DNA from: Lachnoclostridium sp. An118
GTDB taxonomy: Bacteria; Bacillota; Clostridia; Lachnospirales; Lachnospiraceae
Direction of reading: 5' to 3'
Assembly: GCF_002160985.1 (NCBI RefSeq)
Contig: NZ_NFLQ01000014.1
Coordinates: forward strand, 1 to 64,000
DNA: 64,000 nt
The translations under genes and the position numbers were made by a program. This document shows positions 51,847 to 61,296 of the stretch, in pieces. Each line of letters starts with the position of its first letter. The first letter of the stretch is position 1. Below the pieces are notes generated by a model. That model searched no databases. It had not been told where the DNA came from and saw only the letters and a list, made by a program, of their open reading frames with translations.

Positions 51847-53013
51847 CTATGCAGAGGAACGCATTCCACGAGATTTGGACATGGCTATCTCGTACATTTC
51901 TTCGAGGGATACGCGCTTATGGTTGTAATAGAGTTCCAGGAACTCCATTTTGTGATTACATTCAGGACAATACAGAGGATCATAACCGAAAGAAAGGAAA
52001 ATAGAGGTCCTCCATTGAGTGAAGCTGCGGTATATCTTGTGTTTTTCTCTGGAAATGACGCGGTGCAGTTTTGAATCAATCTTACGGTGTCTTGCATACA
52101 GACCGCCATAGCGGATCATTTTAAAATGTTTTTCCGGAATGTGACGGATGAGACGTTTGATGAAATCTATGGCAGGTAAAGTCTCTTCCACATACTGCTC
52201 ATCTTCGTGGCGGTTATAGTGGAAAGTAACGGTATCTCCATCATACCGATCGATCCTGGATGTGGCTATGACGGGCCTGCCAAGATAACGGCCAATGTAT
52301 TTAGCAACTACTTTCGGATCGCAAAGATTGGGTTTTGCATAGACATAGAAGCCTTGTTTGTGTTGAGTGTAACATTGCGCTTTTACTTTTTTAAAAGAAG
52401 GTCCAATCCTGTCTTCCAGTTCATTGAGAAGGGCAGTGCGGAATGCATTACGGAGATAGTTGAAGTTAAAGTGTTTCACATGACGCCAGAAGCCGTCATC
52501 ACTGTAACCACCTTCGGAAAGGATGCAGTGGATGTGAGGATTCCATTTGAGATCTCTGCCAAAAGTGTGGAGAACCATGATATAGCCGGGAGTGAAGTTC
52601 TTGGCATGGTTCAGATTGAAAAACATACGGGATATGACACTGGAGACGGAATGAAAGAGACAGTTGAGGAGGGAACGGTCCTGAAGGAAGAAGTTGCGGA
52701 GGTTTTCATCAATGGTAAAAACGCAATGGCGGTGTTGAACGCTGACGAGCTTAAAAGACATACTGGTGGTGCGTTCCATAGCATATTTGTTTCCGCAGGA
52801 AGGGCAAAAGCGGCTGTGACAACGAAAAGCAACAAACTTGAAATTACCACAGTGGGGGCAGGAGTACATGGCGCCGCCAAATGAGGGATCACCGTAGTTG
52901 AGCATCTTATCAATATTTTCCATCTCAGTTTTTCTGGGATGAAGAGTATATTTAATTTCTTCATAATGGTCTGCAAAGATTCTTTGTAAGATATTCATAA
53001 GTCCATTATGCAA
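51847..53013 (-). CDS. IS91 family transposase
   Basis: A 388-residue Y1 HUH transposase. The N-terminal zinc finger has C52-x2-C55 and C65...C70-x2-C73. The HUH metal site is H160-I-H162 in WNPHIHCIL, and the nicking Tyr is in KYIGRYLGRP (~239). A C-terminal zinc knuckle CPECNHKM is present. It nicks one strand and moves by rolling circle, which can carry or delete neighbouring DNA. Full length, apparently intact. Confidence 0.94.
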   Translation of the reverse strand: MHNGLMNILQRIFADHYEEIKYTLHPRKTEMENIDKMLNYGDPSFGGAMYSCPHCGNFKFVAFRCHSRFCPSCGNKYAMERTTSMSFKLVSVQHRHCVFTIDENLRNFFLQDRSLLNCLFHSVSSVISRMFFNLNHAKNFTPGYIMVLHTFGRDLKWNPHIHCILSEGGYSDDGFWRHVKHFNFNYLRNAFRTALLNELEDRIGPSFKKVKAQCYTQHKQGFYVYAKPNLCDPKVVAKYIGRYLGRPVIATSRIDRYDGDTVTFHYNRHEDEQYVEETLPAIDFIKRLIRHIPEKHFKMIRYGGLYARHRKIDSKLHRVISREKHKIYRSFTQWRTSIFLSFGYDPLYCPECNHKMEFLELYYNHKRVSLEEMYEIAMSKSRGMRSSA

Positions 53014-53045
53014 GAAAAAGTAACAAAAGGGAACCCCTAACCCCT

Positions 53046-53338
53046 CATGATTGGGGGGCAGGGGGAGCTGAATAGGCGAAGCCTATTTTTCATGAGAAAA
53101 TTTTATGTCACATATTCTTGCGGCGGCGGGGGAAGTATGCTATTCTGTTTGCAGGCATTATTTTTCTCATATTCTCATGCGGTGTCTGCCGTGTCAAAGA
53201 AGAACGCCGGTTACTCTCCGGCATTTCTGTCAGAAATCTTAATGCTTATTTTTCACGATCAAAATAAGCAGAGAGGTTCTGGATGGAAAGAGGAAACGCC
53301 TTACATGGGCCTCCTGCGAAAACAAAGGAGGAGGGCCT
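53046..53338. other. Intergenic region right of the IS91 element
   Basis: No gene. It holds the right-end hairpin of the IS, a GCCGG/CCGGC stem (~53212) and a perfect 10-bp inverted repeat TGCTTATTTT (53243-53252) / AAAATAAGCA (53261-53270). The start region of the Rpn-like gene follows with AAAGGAGG. Confidence 0.45.
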
Positions 53339-54132
53339 GTGGAGCAGAAGACAAACGAAAAAGCCAGCGAAAAGCTGCAATGGCATCCGGCATTTGCCGC
53401 TGCCCTGCGTATCGAGCTGGAAGAGGAACTCAGCCGTCTGGATATAAGGGAAGAGTTTCAGCTGACTAAGAAGCCTTTACAGATGGATATGCCTGCGTTT
53501 ATCAGTCTGACACAGACAGGGTGATGGAGATCCATCCTCAGGATCTGACACTGACCTTTGTGTGCAGCCGTTTTCCAAGGAAATTTCTGCGGCATCTGGA
53601 AGAGGTTCGGGAAATCAAGGCAAGAAGGATAGAGGAGGGGATCTACTATCTGGAGGGGGATCCCGTTCCCATGCAGCTTCTGATTCCGCCCCGATTGTCA
53701 CCGGAGAATAACTACTGGATGCAGCATTTAAGAGGAAATCTGAAAAGGGGAAACGAGATTGAGGAACTGATGAAACGCTATGAAGAACACAGTCATTCCA
53801 GGTGGTATCAGGCTGCTATGGACCTCATCATCAGGGCCAACTGGGAGAACGTAAAGGAGGAGAAAAATATGTGCGAAGCGCTGAGAGAGTTGTTTGCAGA
53901 TGAACTCCGGGAGTCGGAAGAAAAAGGACTTGCAGCCGGGGCGGAGAAAAAACTGATTTCACAGGTCTGTGCGAAGTTAAAAAGAAAGATCTGTGTAGAG
54001 GAGATTGCAGGTGCACTGGAAGAGAAAATAGAAGTGATTCACACAATCTGCGAAGTTGCCGCGGACTATGCCCCGGATTATGACGTAGAGAAAATATATG
54101 ACAAGCTGAAAGAAGGAGAAAACAGGAAATGA
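53339..54132 (+). pseudogene. Rpn-like/PD-(D/E)XK transposase-family nuclease, broken
   Basis: Two frames make up one damaged gene of a family very common in Lachnospiraceae. The first (GTG 53339, strong AAAGGAGG) gives the family N-terminus ASEKLQWHPAF and stops at 53524. The second (from 53521) gives the C-terminal part: DLTLTFVCSRFPRKFLRHL, helical middle, ANWENVKEEKNMCEALREL and a coiled tail. The central nuclease segment that normally lies between (KPLEID...VEYKSP-type) is missing, and the halves are in different frames. So an internal deletion plus frameshift. The second frame could still be translated; it overlaps the next gene by 4 bases. Confidence 0.75.
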
Positions 54133-54674
54133 AGATACTGATCGCATCAGACATACACGGGAGCGCTTATTACTGCCGGAGCCTCCTGGAGAGATACAGA
54201 GAGGAGAAGCCGGATAAGCTGCTGCTTCTGGGAGATATCCTCTATCACGGTCCAAGGAACGACCTGCCCCGCGAGTACGCGCCGAAAGAGGTGCTGGCCA
54301 TGCTCAATGATATAAAGGAGGAGATCCTGTGCGTTCGGGGCAACTGCGACACGGAAGTGGATCAGATGGTGCTGGAATTTCCGATCCTGGCGGACTACTG
54401 CATTTTGTATACCGGGAATAGGATGATCTTTGCAACACATGGGCATCAGCACAATACGACCCATCCCCCTATGCTGAAAGAGGGAGACATCCTCCTGCAC
54501 GGCCACACCCATGTGCCGGTGCTGGAGGAGTTTGACGGAAAATACTATATCAATCCCGGCTCTGTGTCCATTCCCAAGGAGAACAGCGCCCACAGCTATA
54601 TGATGCTGGAGGACGGCGTGTTCACCTGGAAAGATGTAGAGACAGGAAAGGCATACAGGGAGGCAGCGCTGTAG
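54129..54674 (+). CDS. yfcE: YfcE-type phosphodiesterase
   Basis: A 181-residue calcineurin-like phosphodiesterase with metal-binding pieces SDIHGSAYY (7-15), LLGDILYHGPRND (~35, a YfcE hallmark), VRGNCDTEVD (~72), THGHQHN (~102) and LHGHTHVP (~124). E. coli YfcE hydrolyses phosphodiesters; its natural substrate is unknown. The ATGA overlap with the broken Rpn-like gene shows coupling, so the decay upstream may affect its translation. Confidence 0.93.
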   Translation: MKILIASDIHGSAYYCRSLLERYREEKPDKLLLLGDILYHGPRNDLPREYAPKEVLAMLNDIKEEILCVRGNCDTEVDQMVLEFPILADYCILYTGNRMIFATHGHQHNTTHPPMLKEGDILLHGHTHVPVLEEFDGKYYINPGSVSIPKENSAHSYMMLEDGVFTWKDVETGKAYREAAL

Positions 54675-54707
54675 GGCGCTGCCCCTTCTGCGTCTGCGAA
54701 GCATTTT

Positions 54708-55337
54708 TCATACCGACACCGCCCCGGCTTTCCCGTACCGCAGAGGCTCCGACACATATTTTCGGAAGAAGGCAATGACAGGTCCCATGAAAAAGGCTGT
54801 CACCAGAGTGCCGATCCCCACGGTGGCATGCAGGGAAAAACCAATGACAACACAGATGATGTCTGTGGCAATGCGCAGGTACTGGAACGGAAACCGGGTG
54901 CGGTCATCCAGGTACAGAGCGATGACATCGTAGGTGGATACACCCAGGTCCGCCGTGAAATACAGGGCGGCGGCCAGGCTGATGAGCAGGATGCCTGCCA
55001 GCAGAAAGACGCATTTTAGCGCCAGGCCGGGATGGGGGAAGAGAGTGTCCCAGACCCAGCCGGAAAATTCTGCCACGTAGCCCAGGAGGAAGAGATTGAT
55101 AAAGGTCCCAAGCCCGATCTTCCCTCTGTCCAGAAAGAACATGCCCGCCAGCAGGACCAGGTTCAGCATCATATAGAATGTGCCAAAGCCCAGGGGAGCC
55201 AGGTTCCACAGGCCGTGGGCGAAGACCTGGAAGGGGTCCATGCCGAAGTCAGAAAAATTGAACATGCCTACAGCAATGCCGTTCAGGCTGATGCCGCAGA
55301 CAGTCATCAGGATACGTCTTGTTTTTTCGTTGTCCAT
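54708..55337 (-). CDS. YczE/YyaS-like membrane protein
   Basis: A 209-residue integral membrane protein with five to six hydrophobic helices and the family pattern SLNGIAVGMFNFSDFGMDPFQVF near the start and ADLGVSTYDVIALYL in the second half, which suggests an internal repeat. ATG 55337 follows AAAGGAGCG; a longer frame to 55433 is not supported. Bacillus YczE is linked to surfactin-type synthetase activity, but the biochemical role of this family is unclear. Single gene on the minus strand, divergent from the AraC gene. Confidence 0.82.
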   Translation of the reverse strand: MDNEKTRRILMTVCGISLNGIAVGMFNFSDFGMDPFQVFAHGLWNLAPLGFGTFYMMLNLVLLAGMFFLDRGKIGLGTFINLFLLGYVAEFSGWVWDTLFPHPGLALKCVFLLAGILLISLAAALYFTADLGVSTYDVIALYLDDRTRFPFQYLRIATDIICVVIGFSLHATVGIGTLVTAFFMGPVIAFFRKYVSEPLRYGKAGAVSV

Positions 55338-55529
55338 CGCATGTTCGCTCCTTTGTGATACAGTGGAATATGCCGGAGATCCTTTTGGGAGGCATCTGCA
55401 ATTGTATTGCCCCACTTGACATACCGGATACATACTATATAATTATAGTGCCGGAATGCTCCGGTGTCTGTCAGATTCAGACCAATTCATGTAATATTTG
55501 TACCAGATGTGATAAAGGAGGGAGCCTGC

Positions 55530-56516
55530 GTGAGTCACCTGCGCAGCCAGGAGCGTATCCTGGTGGATCAGACCATGTATGAATTACAGAAGCACGGGAC
55601 AAAGGATTTCCCTTTTCAGGTATATTTCAATGATTTCCCGCACTACCGGGAGCATCTTGAGGACTGGCACTGCCATGACGAGATGGAGTTCATGGTGGCG
55701 CTTAAAGGGGCGTTTGAGTGCGGGCTGAATGAGCGGCGGTACAGGATCGGGGAGGGAGAAGGCGTATTTGTGAATTCGGGCGTGCTCCACAGATACCGGG
55801 TACTCGGGAATTACGAGGACAGCGAGAGTATATCCATTGTCTTCCTGCCCCAGTTTCTCTCCGGTGGAACGGAGAACCTTATCTTTCATAAATTTGTGGA
55901 GCCGGTCATGGAGGATGCCGGGCTGCGGGGAGAGCCGCTGCGCCGGGGAAGCCCGTGGCAGGAGCAGCTTCTCGTCTGCCTGCGGAGGATCTACTGCATG
56001 AGCAGAGAGGACGGGTGGCTCACAGAGATGCGCCTGCGCAACCAGCTCTCCCAGGCCTGGGAGCTGTTTATCAGAAGCCGGGAAGAGCAGAGGGAGGCAG
56101 AGGACGGAGGGCCCCGCGAGATGGCCTATGAGGAGAGGGCCAGGAAAATCCTGCAGTTTATCCAGGACCATTACCAGGAGGATATCTCCGTGGAGGATGT
56201 GGCGCGGCAGGTGCACATCAGCCGGACCGAGTGCTTCCGGTGCTTTCAGAGGATCACGGGACAGAGCCCCAAGAGCTATCTGAACAGCTACCGCATCAGG
56301 CAGGCCACGCATCAGCTGGAGACGACGGACGACAGTATCACAGATATCTGTTTTTCCTGCGGGTTCAATCATATGAGCTATTTTGTAAAAAGGTTCCGGG
56401 AGAGCACCGGCGTCTCGCCGGGAAAATACAGGAACATGGCGCGGGAGGCAGAAAAAGCGGATAGATCATACACCAATATGCAGCAAAAGCGGAAAGGAGA
56501 TCAGGAAGATGCTTGA
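55530..56516 (+). CDS. AraC family transcriptional regulator with cupin domain
   Basis: A 328-residue regulator. The N-terminal cupin (EDWHCHDEMEFMVALKGAFE, ~50; FVNSGVLHRYR, ~85) may bind a sugar or small ligand. The C-terminal domain has two helix-turn-helices (VEDVARQVHISRTECFRCFQ and ITDICFSCGFNHMSYFVKRF). The GTG at 55530 is chosen for the AAAGGAGG 8 bases upstream. Its last 8 bases overlap sufC, so regulator and Fe-S genes share one transcript, which is unusual. Confidence 0.9.
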   Translation: MSHLRSQERILVDQTMYELQKHGTKDFPFQVYFNDFPHYREHLEDWHCHDEMEFMVALKGAFECGLNERRYRIGEGEGVFVNSGVLHRYRVLGNYEDSESISIVFLPQFLSGGTENLIFHKFVEPVMEDAGLRGEPLRRGSPWQEQLLVCLRRIYCMSREDGWLTEMRLRNQLSQAWELFIRSREEQREAEDGGPREMAYEERARKILQFIQDHYQEDISVEDVARQVHISRTECFRCFQRITGQSPKSYLNSYRIRQATHQLETTDDSITDICFSCGFNHMSYFVKRFRESTGVSPGKYRNMAREAEKADRSYTNMQQKRKGDQEDA

Positions 56517-57234
56517 AGTAAAGAACCTGACTTTTAAAGTGAACGAAAACGGTGTGGAGAGGAGCATCGTGAAGGATATCAGCTTCACCGTGGAGAACGG
56601 GGAAATGCTGGTCATCACAGGCCCCAACGGGGGCGGAAAATCAACCCTTGCCAAGGTGCTGATGGGGATCGAGAAGGCCGACGCGGGGCAGATCATCCTG
56701 GACGGGGAGGATATTTCAGACTACGACATTGACCACAGAGCCAAGGCGGGGATTGGATTTGCGTTCCAGCAGCCCCCGAGGTTCAAGGGGATGACGGTGG
56801 ACCGTCTGCTGTCTTTGGCTGCAGGTGAGCAGCTCCCGGAGCAGGTGGCCTGCCGGATGCTGAGCGCTGTCGGACTGTGCGCCAGGGAATATTTAAAGAG
56901 AGAGATTGACGGGACCCTCTCAGGCGGAGAGATGAAGCGCCTTGAGATCGCCACAGTGCTGGCCAAGAGCCACAAGCTCTGCATCTTTGACGAGCCCGAG
57001 GCGGGCATTGACCTGTGGAGCTTTTCCATGCTCATACAGCAGTTTGAAAAGATACATGAGAAGAAGGACCAGATGCTGATGCTGATCTCCCACCAGGAGA
57101 GGATCATCCGCATGGCGGACAGGATCATGGTCATCGACGATGGAAGGATAAAAAATATCGGCCCAAGGGAGGAAGTGCTCCCCACGCTCCTCAAGGAGGA
57201 GCCGTCCTGCACATGTATGGACCAGCAGGCATAA
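56509..57234 (+). CDS. sufC: Fe-S assembly ATPase SufC
   Basis: A 241-residue ABC-type ATPase with Walker A GPNGGGKST (~38-46), signature LSGGEMKR (~136-143) and Walker B LCIFDEPEAGIDL (~160). It powers scaffold opening during iron-sulfur cluster assembly. Instead of a full suf operon it is paired only with one SufB/D-type gene, the minimal two-gene form known from many anaerobes and archaea. Confidence 0.92.
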   Translation: MLEVKNLTFKVNENGVERSIVKDISFTVENGEMLVITGPNGGGKSTLAKVLMGIEKADAGQIILDGEDISDYDIDHRAKAGIGFAFQQPPRFKGMTVDRLLSLAAGEQLPEQVACRMLSAVGLCAREYLKREIDGTLSGGEMKRLEIATVLAKSHKLCIFDEPEAGIDLWSFSMLIQQFEKIHEKKDQMLMLISHQERIIRMADRIMVIDDGRIKNIGPREEVLPTLLKEEPSCTCMDQQA

Positions 57235-57272
57235 GAAGAGGCGGAAAGCGAAAAGAGAGGAGAAGATGACAG

Positions 57273-58205
57273 ATGCCAGCATTATTAGATAAGATAACAG
57301 AACAGGTGCTGCGGCAGATAGACAGCGGCTCCGGATTTAAACAGGAGGGCGCGTTCAATCTCCGGCAGAACGGAGTCTCCCTGTGCCACGGCAGCACGGA
57401 GCACATCAAGATAAAGAAAAAGGAAGACAAGCCCGGTATAGATGTGTATATAGACGGGGATACAAAGGGCGAGCAGGTGCATATCCCGGTGGTGGTGAGC
57501 ACCTCCGGTATGGTGGATATCGTGTACAATGACTTCTACATCGCCGACGGAGCGGACGTCACCATTGTGGCCGGCTGCGGCATCCACAACAGCGGCTGCA
57601 ACGAGAGCCGCCATGACGGCATCCACGCCTTCCACGTGGGGAAGGGGGCCAATGTCCGCTACGAGGAAAAGCATTACGGCGAGGGCGAGGGGACCGGAGC
57701 AAGGGTCCTGAACCCGGTGACAAAGATTTATATGGAGGAAGATTCCATGTTCACCCTGGACACTGCCCAGATCAAGGGCGTGGACTCCACCGTACGGGAG
57801 ACGGAGGTGACCATGGGGGCGAACGCCAGGCTCTATGTGGTGGAGAAGCTGATGACCCACGACAGACAGAAGGCGGAGTCCAATATGGCCGTTTACATGA
57901 AGGGGGAGGGAAGCTCCGCCCAGATCATTTCCAGGTCTGTGGCCAAGGGAAGCTCTACTCAGGTCTTCCACCCCAGGGCTGTGGGAGAGGCCAAATGCCA
58001 CGCCCATATCCAGTGTGATTCCATCATCATGGATGAGGCCCAGGTGCGGTCCATCCCTGAGATAGACGCCCGCCATCTGGACGCGGCCATCATCCACGAG
58101 GCGGCTATCGGAAGGATCAACAACGAGCAGCTCATCAAGCTGCGCACCTTCGGAATGACCGAGGAGGAGGCAGAGGGCGTGATCGTGGAAGCATTTTTGA
58201 ACTAG
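57273..58205 (+). CDS. sufB: SufB/SufD-family Fe-S scaffold protein
   Basis: A 310-residue SufBD protein, shorter than canonical SufB (~470) as in the minimal SufCB systems. The beta-helix core includes NSGCNESRHDGIHAFHVGKG (~108-127) and the C-terminal helices end AIGRINNEQLIKLRTFGMTEEEA, where SufC binds. Candidate cluster ligands include the two Cys near ~104 and ~112 and Glu/His in the core. No cysteine desulfurase gene is adjacent, so sulfur may come from sulfide or another SufS/IscS. Confidence 0.9.
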   Translation: MPALLDKITEQVLRQIDSGSGFKQEGAFNLRQNGVSLCHGSTEHIKIKKKEDKPGIDVYIDGDTKGEQVHIPVVVSTSGMVDIVYNDFYIADGADVTIVAGCGIHNSGCNESRHDGIHAFHVGKGANVRYEEKHYGEGEGTGARVLNPVTKIYMEEDSMFTLDTAQIKGVDSTVRETEVTMGANARLYVVEKLMTHDRQKAESNMAVYMKGEGSSAQIISRSVAKGSSTQVFHPRAVGEAKCHAHIQCDSIIMDEAQVRSIPEIDARHLDAAIIHEAAIGRINNEQLIKLRTFGMTEEEAEGVIVEAFLN

Positions 58206-58219
58206 AGAAGGGACAAGCT

Positions 58220-59638
58220 ATGAAAAAGTATGACGTCATTATCATCGGAGCAGGCCCGTCCGGGATTTTCTGTGCCTGCCGCCTGAAAGAACTGCATCCG
58301 GACATGAAGATACTCATGATCGAGAAGGGGCGGTCCATAGAGGACCGCTCCTGCCCCAAGCGGGTGACAAAGGAGTGCGTGGGGTGCCGGCCCTGCTCCA
58401 TCACCACCGGATTTGCCGGGGCGGGAGCCTTCTCTGACGGGAAGCTTTCCCTCTCCCCGGATGTGGGAGGCACTCTGCCGGAGATACTGGGGTACGACAG
58501 GACGCAGGAGCTGATCCGCAGGGCGGATGAGATATACCTGAAATTCGGTGCGGACAAAAAGGTCTACGGCATCGATGACCCGGATGCCATCGACACCATC
58601 CGGGCAAAGGCCATCCGTGCCAACCTGAAGCTCATCGAGTGCCCCATCCGCCATCTGGGGACGGAAGAAGGCTACAAGATCTACGCAAGGCTCCAGCAGC
58701 ATCTGCTGGACGTGGGTGTGGAGATCTTGTTCCGCACCATGGTCCGCGACATCCTGGCGGAGGACGGACGGGCTGTCGGCGTTGTGACGGAGGACGGGCA
58801 GGAATACCGGGCCGGGGCCATTGCAGCCGGGGTGGGAAGAGAGGGCTCTGAGTGGTTCGCAAAGCTGTGCGAAAAGCATCAGATCCGGACACGGAGCGGC
58901 ACGGTGGACGTGGGCGTCCGGGTAGAGGTCCGGGACGAGGTCATGAAGGAGCTGAACGAGAAGCTCTACGAGGCCAAGCTTGTCTACTATACTCCCACGT
59001 TTGACGACAAGGTGCGGGTGTTCTGCACCAACCCCTCAGGGGAGGTGGCCACAGAGTACTACGACGGGGGGCTTGCCGTTGTGAACGGACACGCTTACAA
59101 ATCTCAGGATATGAAGACGCGGAACACCAATTTTGCTCTTCTTGTGTCCAAGAATTTTACCGAGCCCTTCAAGTCTCCCATTGAATATGGAAAACACATT
59201 GCCCGGCTTGGGAATATGCTGAGCGGGGGAAAAATCCTCGTGCAGAGGTACGGGGACCTGAAGAGGGGGCGCCGGACAACAGAGGAGCGTCTGGTGCGCA
59301 GCAACGTGGTGCCCACACTGAAGGATGCGGTCCCGGGAGACCTTTCGCTCGTGCTGCCCCACCGGATCATGACAGCTATCCAGGAGATGATACAGGCGCT
59401 GGACAGGGTGACGCCCGGCATTGCCAGCGATGAGACGCTGCTCTACGGGGTGGAGGTGAAGTTTTACTCCAACAAGGTGGTGACAGACAGGCAGTTCCAC
59501 ACCTCTCTATCCGGGCTCTACGCCATGGGAGACGGAGCTTCCATCACAAGAGGGCTGATGCAGGCCTCGGCCAACGGCCTGTGCGTGGCGGAATGCATTG
59601 CGGACGAGAGGGAAGAGGGCTGTGTATCCGCGGATTAG
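58220..59638 (+). CDS. FAD-dependent dehydrogenase of unknown substrate
   Basis: A 472-residue flavoprotein. GAGPSGIFCACRL (~9-21) is the ADP-binding fold, and FAGAGAFSDGKLSLSP and YAMGDGASITRGLMQASANG near the end are typical of the 'NAD-utilizing / FAD-dependent dehydrogenase' group found in Firmicutes. A CxxxxxxxCVGCRPC cluster (~46-60) may bind metal or an Fe-S centre. It follows sufB by 14 bases, so it belongs to the same operon and might be a client or partner of the Fe-S system. Reaction unknown. Confidence 0.82.
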   Translation: MKKYDVIIIGAGPSGIFCACRLKELHPDMKILMIEKGRSIEDRSCPKRVTKECVGCRPCSITTGFAGAGAFSDGKLSLSPDVGGTLPEILGYDRTQELIRRADEIYLKFGADKKVYGIDDPDAIDTIRAKAIRANLKLIECPIRHLGTEEGYKIYARLQQHLLDVGVEILFRTMVRDILAEDGRAVGVVTEDGQEYRAGAIAAGVGREGSEWFAKLCEKHQIRTRSGTVDVGVRVEVRDEVMKELNEKLYEAKLVYYTPTFDDKVRVFCTNPSGEVATEYYDGGLAVVNGHAYKSQDMKTRNTNFALLVSKNFTEPFKSPIEYGKHIARLGNMLSGGKILVQRYGDLKRGRRTTEERLVRSNVVPTLKDAVPGDLSLVLPHRIMTAIQEMIQALDRVTPGIASDETLLYGVEVKFYSNKVVTDRQFHTSLSGLYAMGDGASITRGLMQASANGLCVAECIADEREEGCVSAD

Positions 59639-59667
59639 GCGGTATCATATAAGTTCATAAATGCCAG

Positions 59668-59699
59668 CGCCCGGCTCTTGTATTTTTACAGGCCGGGCG
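59668..59699 (+). terminator. Hairpin after the AraC-suf operon
   Basis: CGCCCGGC (59668-59675) pairs with GCCGGGCG (59692-59699) around an AT-rich loop; only a short T-run follows, so termination may be weak. Confidence 0.5.
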
Positions 59700-59808
59700 T
59701 TATACTGTAACTAATTTTCCGGCAGCGGCCGGGACAAAAAAGACAGGGAGGAAAGCAGGCAAACTAATGCGGGGAGAAAAGACTGGAAAAGAAAACAGGC
59801 GGGGAAGC

Positions 59809-60651
59809 ATGGACGGACAGACAGCGGGACAGCTGGCGGAGCAGACGGCCTGGCTGCTGTCAGAGCTGAAGAGGAAAAGGCCTCTCGTCCACTGCATCAC
59901 CAACTATGTGACAGCCAATGACTGTGCCAATATCCTCCTTGCCATTGGGGCATCCCCCATCATGGCGGACGACCCGGAGGAGACAGAGGAGATCGCGGCG
60001 GCGGCCTCCGCCCTTGTCCTCAACATGGGCACCCCCTCCAGGCGGAAGCTGGAGGGCATGGTCCGTGCCGGAAAGAAGGCCAATGAAAAAGGGATCCCCG
60101 TGATCCTGGACCCGGTGGGGGCGGGGGCCTCCCGGCTCAGACAGGAGATGACAGAGCGGCTCATCCGGGAGGTCAGGGTGGATATCCTGCGGGGCAATGT
60201 GTCGGAGATTTCCTTTGCGGCGGGCCTCGCCTCCTGTGAAAAGGGCGTGGATGTGTCCGAGGCAGACCGGGGGATTGACCGGACAGAGGCGGCCCTGGCT
60301 GCGGCCAGGCGGCTTGGCTGTACCGTGGCGGTGACCGGCGAGGCGGACGTGGTGACAGATGGAAAGCATATGGCGAGGATACGGGGCGGCAGCGCCATGA
60401 TGGCCCGGGTGACCGGGACGGGCTGCATGACCAGCGCCCTGGCCGGGGCCTTTGCAGGAGCCGCAGGGGACAGCGGAGAGGTCTTCTCCGCTGCCGTGGC
60501 CGCCCTGGCGGCCATGGGGATCGCCGGGGAGACGGCCTTTGAGAAGGCGGGGCACCTGGGGTGCGGAAGCTTCCACATGGCCCTCCTTGACGCTGTGGGA
60601 GGACTGAGTGAAAAAAGTATAAGGGAGAGAGCAGACATTGAAGAAAGATAA
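59809..60651 (+). CDS. thiM: Hydroxyethylthiazole kinase
   Basis: A 280-residue ribokinase-fold enzyme that phosphorylates the thiazole half of thiamine for salvage. Family motifs are [26 protein letters not shown] (~30-55), [11 protein letters not shown] (~105), RGNVSEI (~130) and [15 protein letters not shown] (~203), the last with the catalytic Cys/Asp-type site. ATG 59809 gives the usual N-terminus; an upstream ATG at 59767 would add 14 basic residues. The gene starts the run thiM-thiE-HAD-thiD. Confidence 0.94.
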   Translation: MDGQTAGQLAEQTAWLLSELKRKRPLVHCITNYVTANDCANILLAIGASPIMADDPEETEEIAAAASALVLNMGTPSRRKLEGMVRAGKKANEKGIPVILDPVGAGASRLRQEMTERLIREVRVDILRGNVSEISFAAGLASCEKGVDVSEADRGIDRTEAALAAARRLGCTVAVTGEADVVTDGKHMARIRGGSAMMARVTGTGCMTSALAGAFAGAAGDSGEVFSAAVAALAAMGIAGETAFEKAGHLGCGSFHMALLDAVGGLSEKSIRERADIEER

Positions 60652-61267
60652 GATTGATTACACGTTATATCTGTGCACGGACCGGGGACTCATGAGCACG
60701 GACACCCTGGAGGAGGCGGTGGAGCAGGCAGTCAGGGGAGGCTGCACGGTAGTGCAGCTCCGTGAGAAGGACTGCACATCCCTGGAGTTTTATGAGACAG
60801 CGCAGAGGGTCAGGCAGATAACGGACAGGTATCAGGTTCCCCTCATCATCAACGACCGGGTGGACATTGCCCTGGCTGTGGATGCGGACGGCGTCCATGT
60901 GGGACAGGACGACCTGCCGGCAAAGGAGGTCAGGAGGATACTGGGCCCGGACAAGGTGGTGGGCGTTTCCGCCGGCTGTGTGGAGGAGGCCGTGAAGGCG
61001 GCGGCAGACGGGGCGGACTATCTTGGCGTGGGGGCCATGTACGCCACCAGCACCAAGGAGGACGCGGATGTCACCTCCCGGGAGGAGCTCCTTAAGATAC
61101 GGGAGAGTGTTGACCTTCCTATTGTGGTCATCGGCGGCATCAACCAGCAGACCTATCAGAACTTTAAAGGCATCGGCATCGACGGCCTGGCCGTGGTGTC
61201 CGCTGTGATCGCGGCGAAGGACATAGAGGCGGCAGCCCGGGAGCTGTCGGAAGGTTTCCGCAGCTGA
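60638..61267 (+). CDS. thiE: Thiamine-phosphate synthase
   Basis: A 209-residue TIM-barrel enzyme that joins HMP-pyrophosphate and thiazole phosphate. It has VVQLREKDC (~36), [24 protein letters not shown] (~72-95), [11 protein letters not shown] (~107) and [11 protein letters not shown] (~128). It begins with TTG at 60638, supported by AGGGAGAG 9 bases upstream and by the family N-terminus, and overlaps thiM by 14 bases. Confidence 0.94.
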   Translation: MKKDKIDYTLYLCTDRGLMSTDTLEEAVEQAVRGGCTVVQLREKDCTSLEFYETAQRVRQITDRYQVPLIINDRVDIALAVDADGVHVGQDDLPAKEVRRILGPDKVVGVSAGCVEEAVKAAADGADYLGVGAMYATSTKEDADVTSREELLKIRESVDLPIVVIGGINQQTYQNFKGIGIDGLAVVSAVIAAKDIEAAARELSEGFRS

Positions 61268-61296
61268 AAAGAGAAGGACAGGAGAGGAACCGGAAG

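Larger units (their letters stand above)
51529..53045 (-). mobile_element. IS91-family (rolling-circle) insertion sequence
   Basis: Bounded on the left by the broken AraC gene and on the right by a GC-rich hairpin (CCCCTAACCCC/GGGGGGCAGGGG, ~53033-53067). Near the left end is an imperfect hairpin (CACGCGTT...ACCAA/TTGGT...ACACGTGCGTG, ~51567-51606), the type of structure used as rolling-circle end. No target duplication is expected for this family. Exact ends are estimates. Confidence 0.75.

Noticed and set aside
59641-59766. Possible TPP riboswitch before thiM
   Set aside because: The conserved CTGAGA and ACCTGATCTGG-type segments are absent; only a GC hairpin is present.
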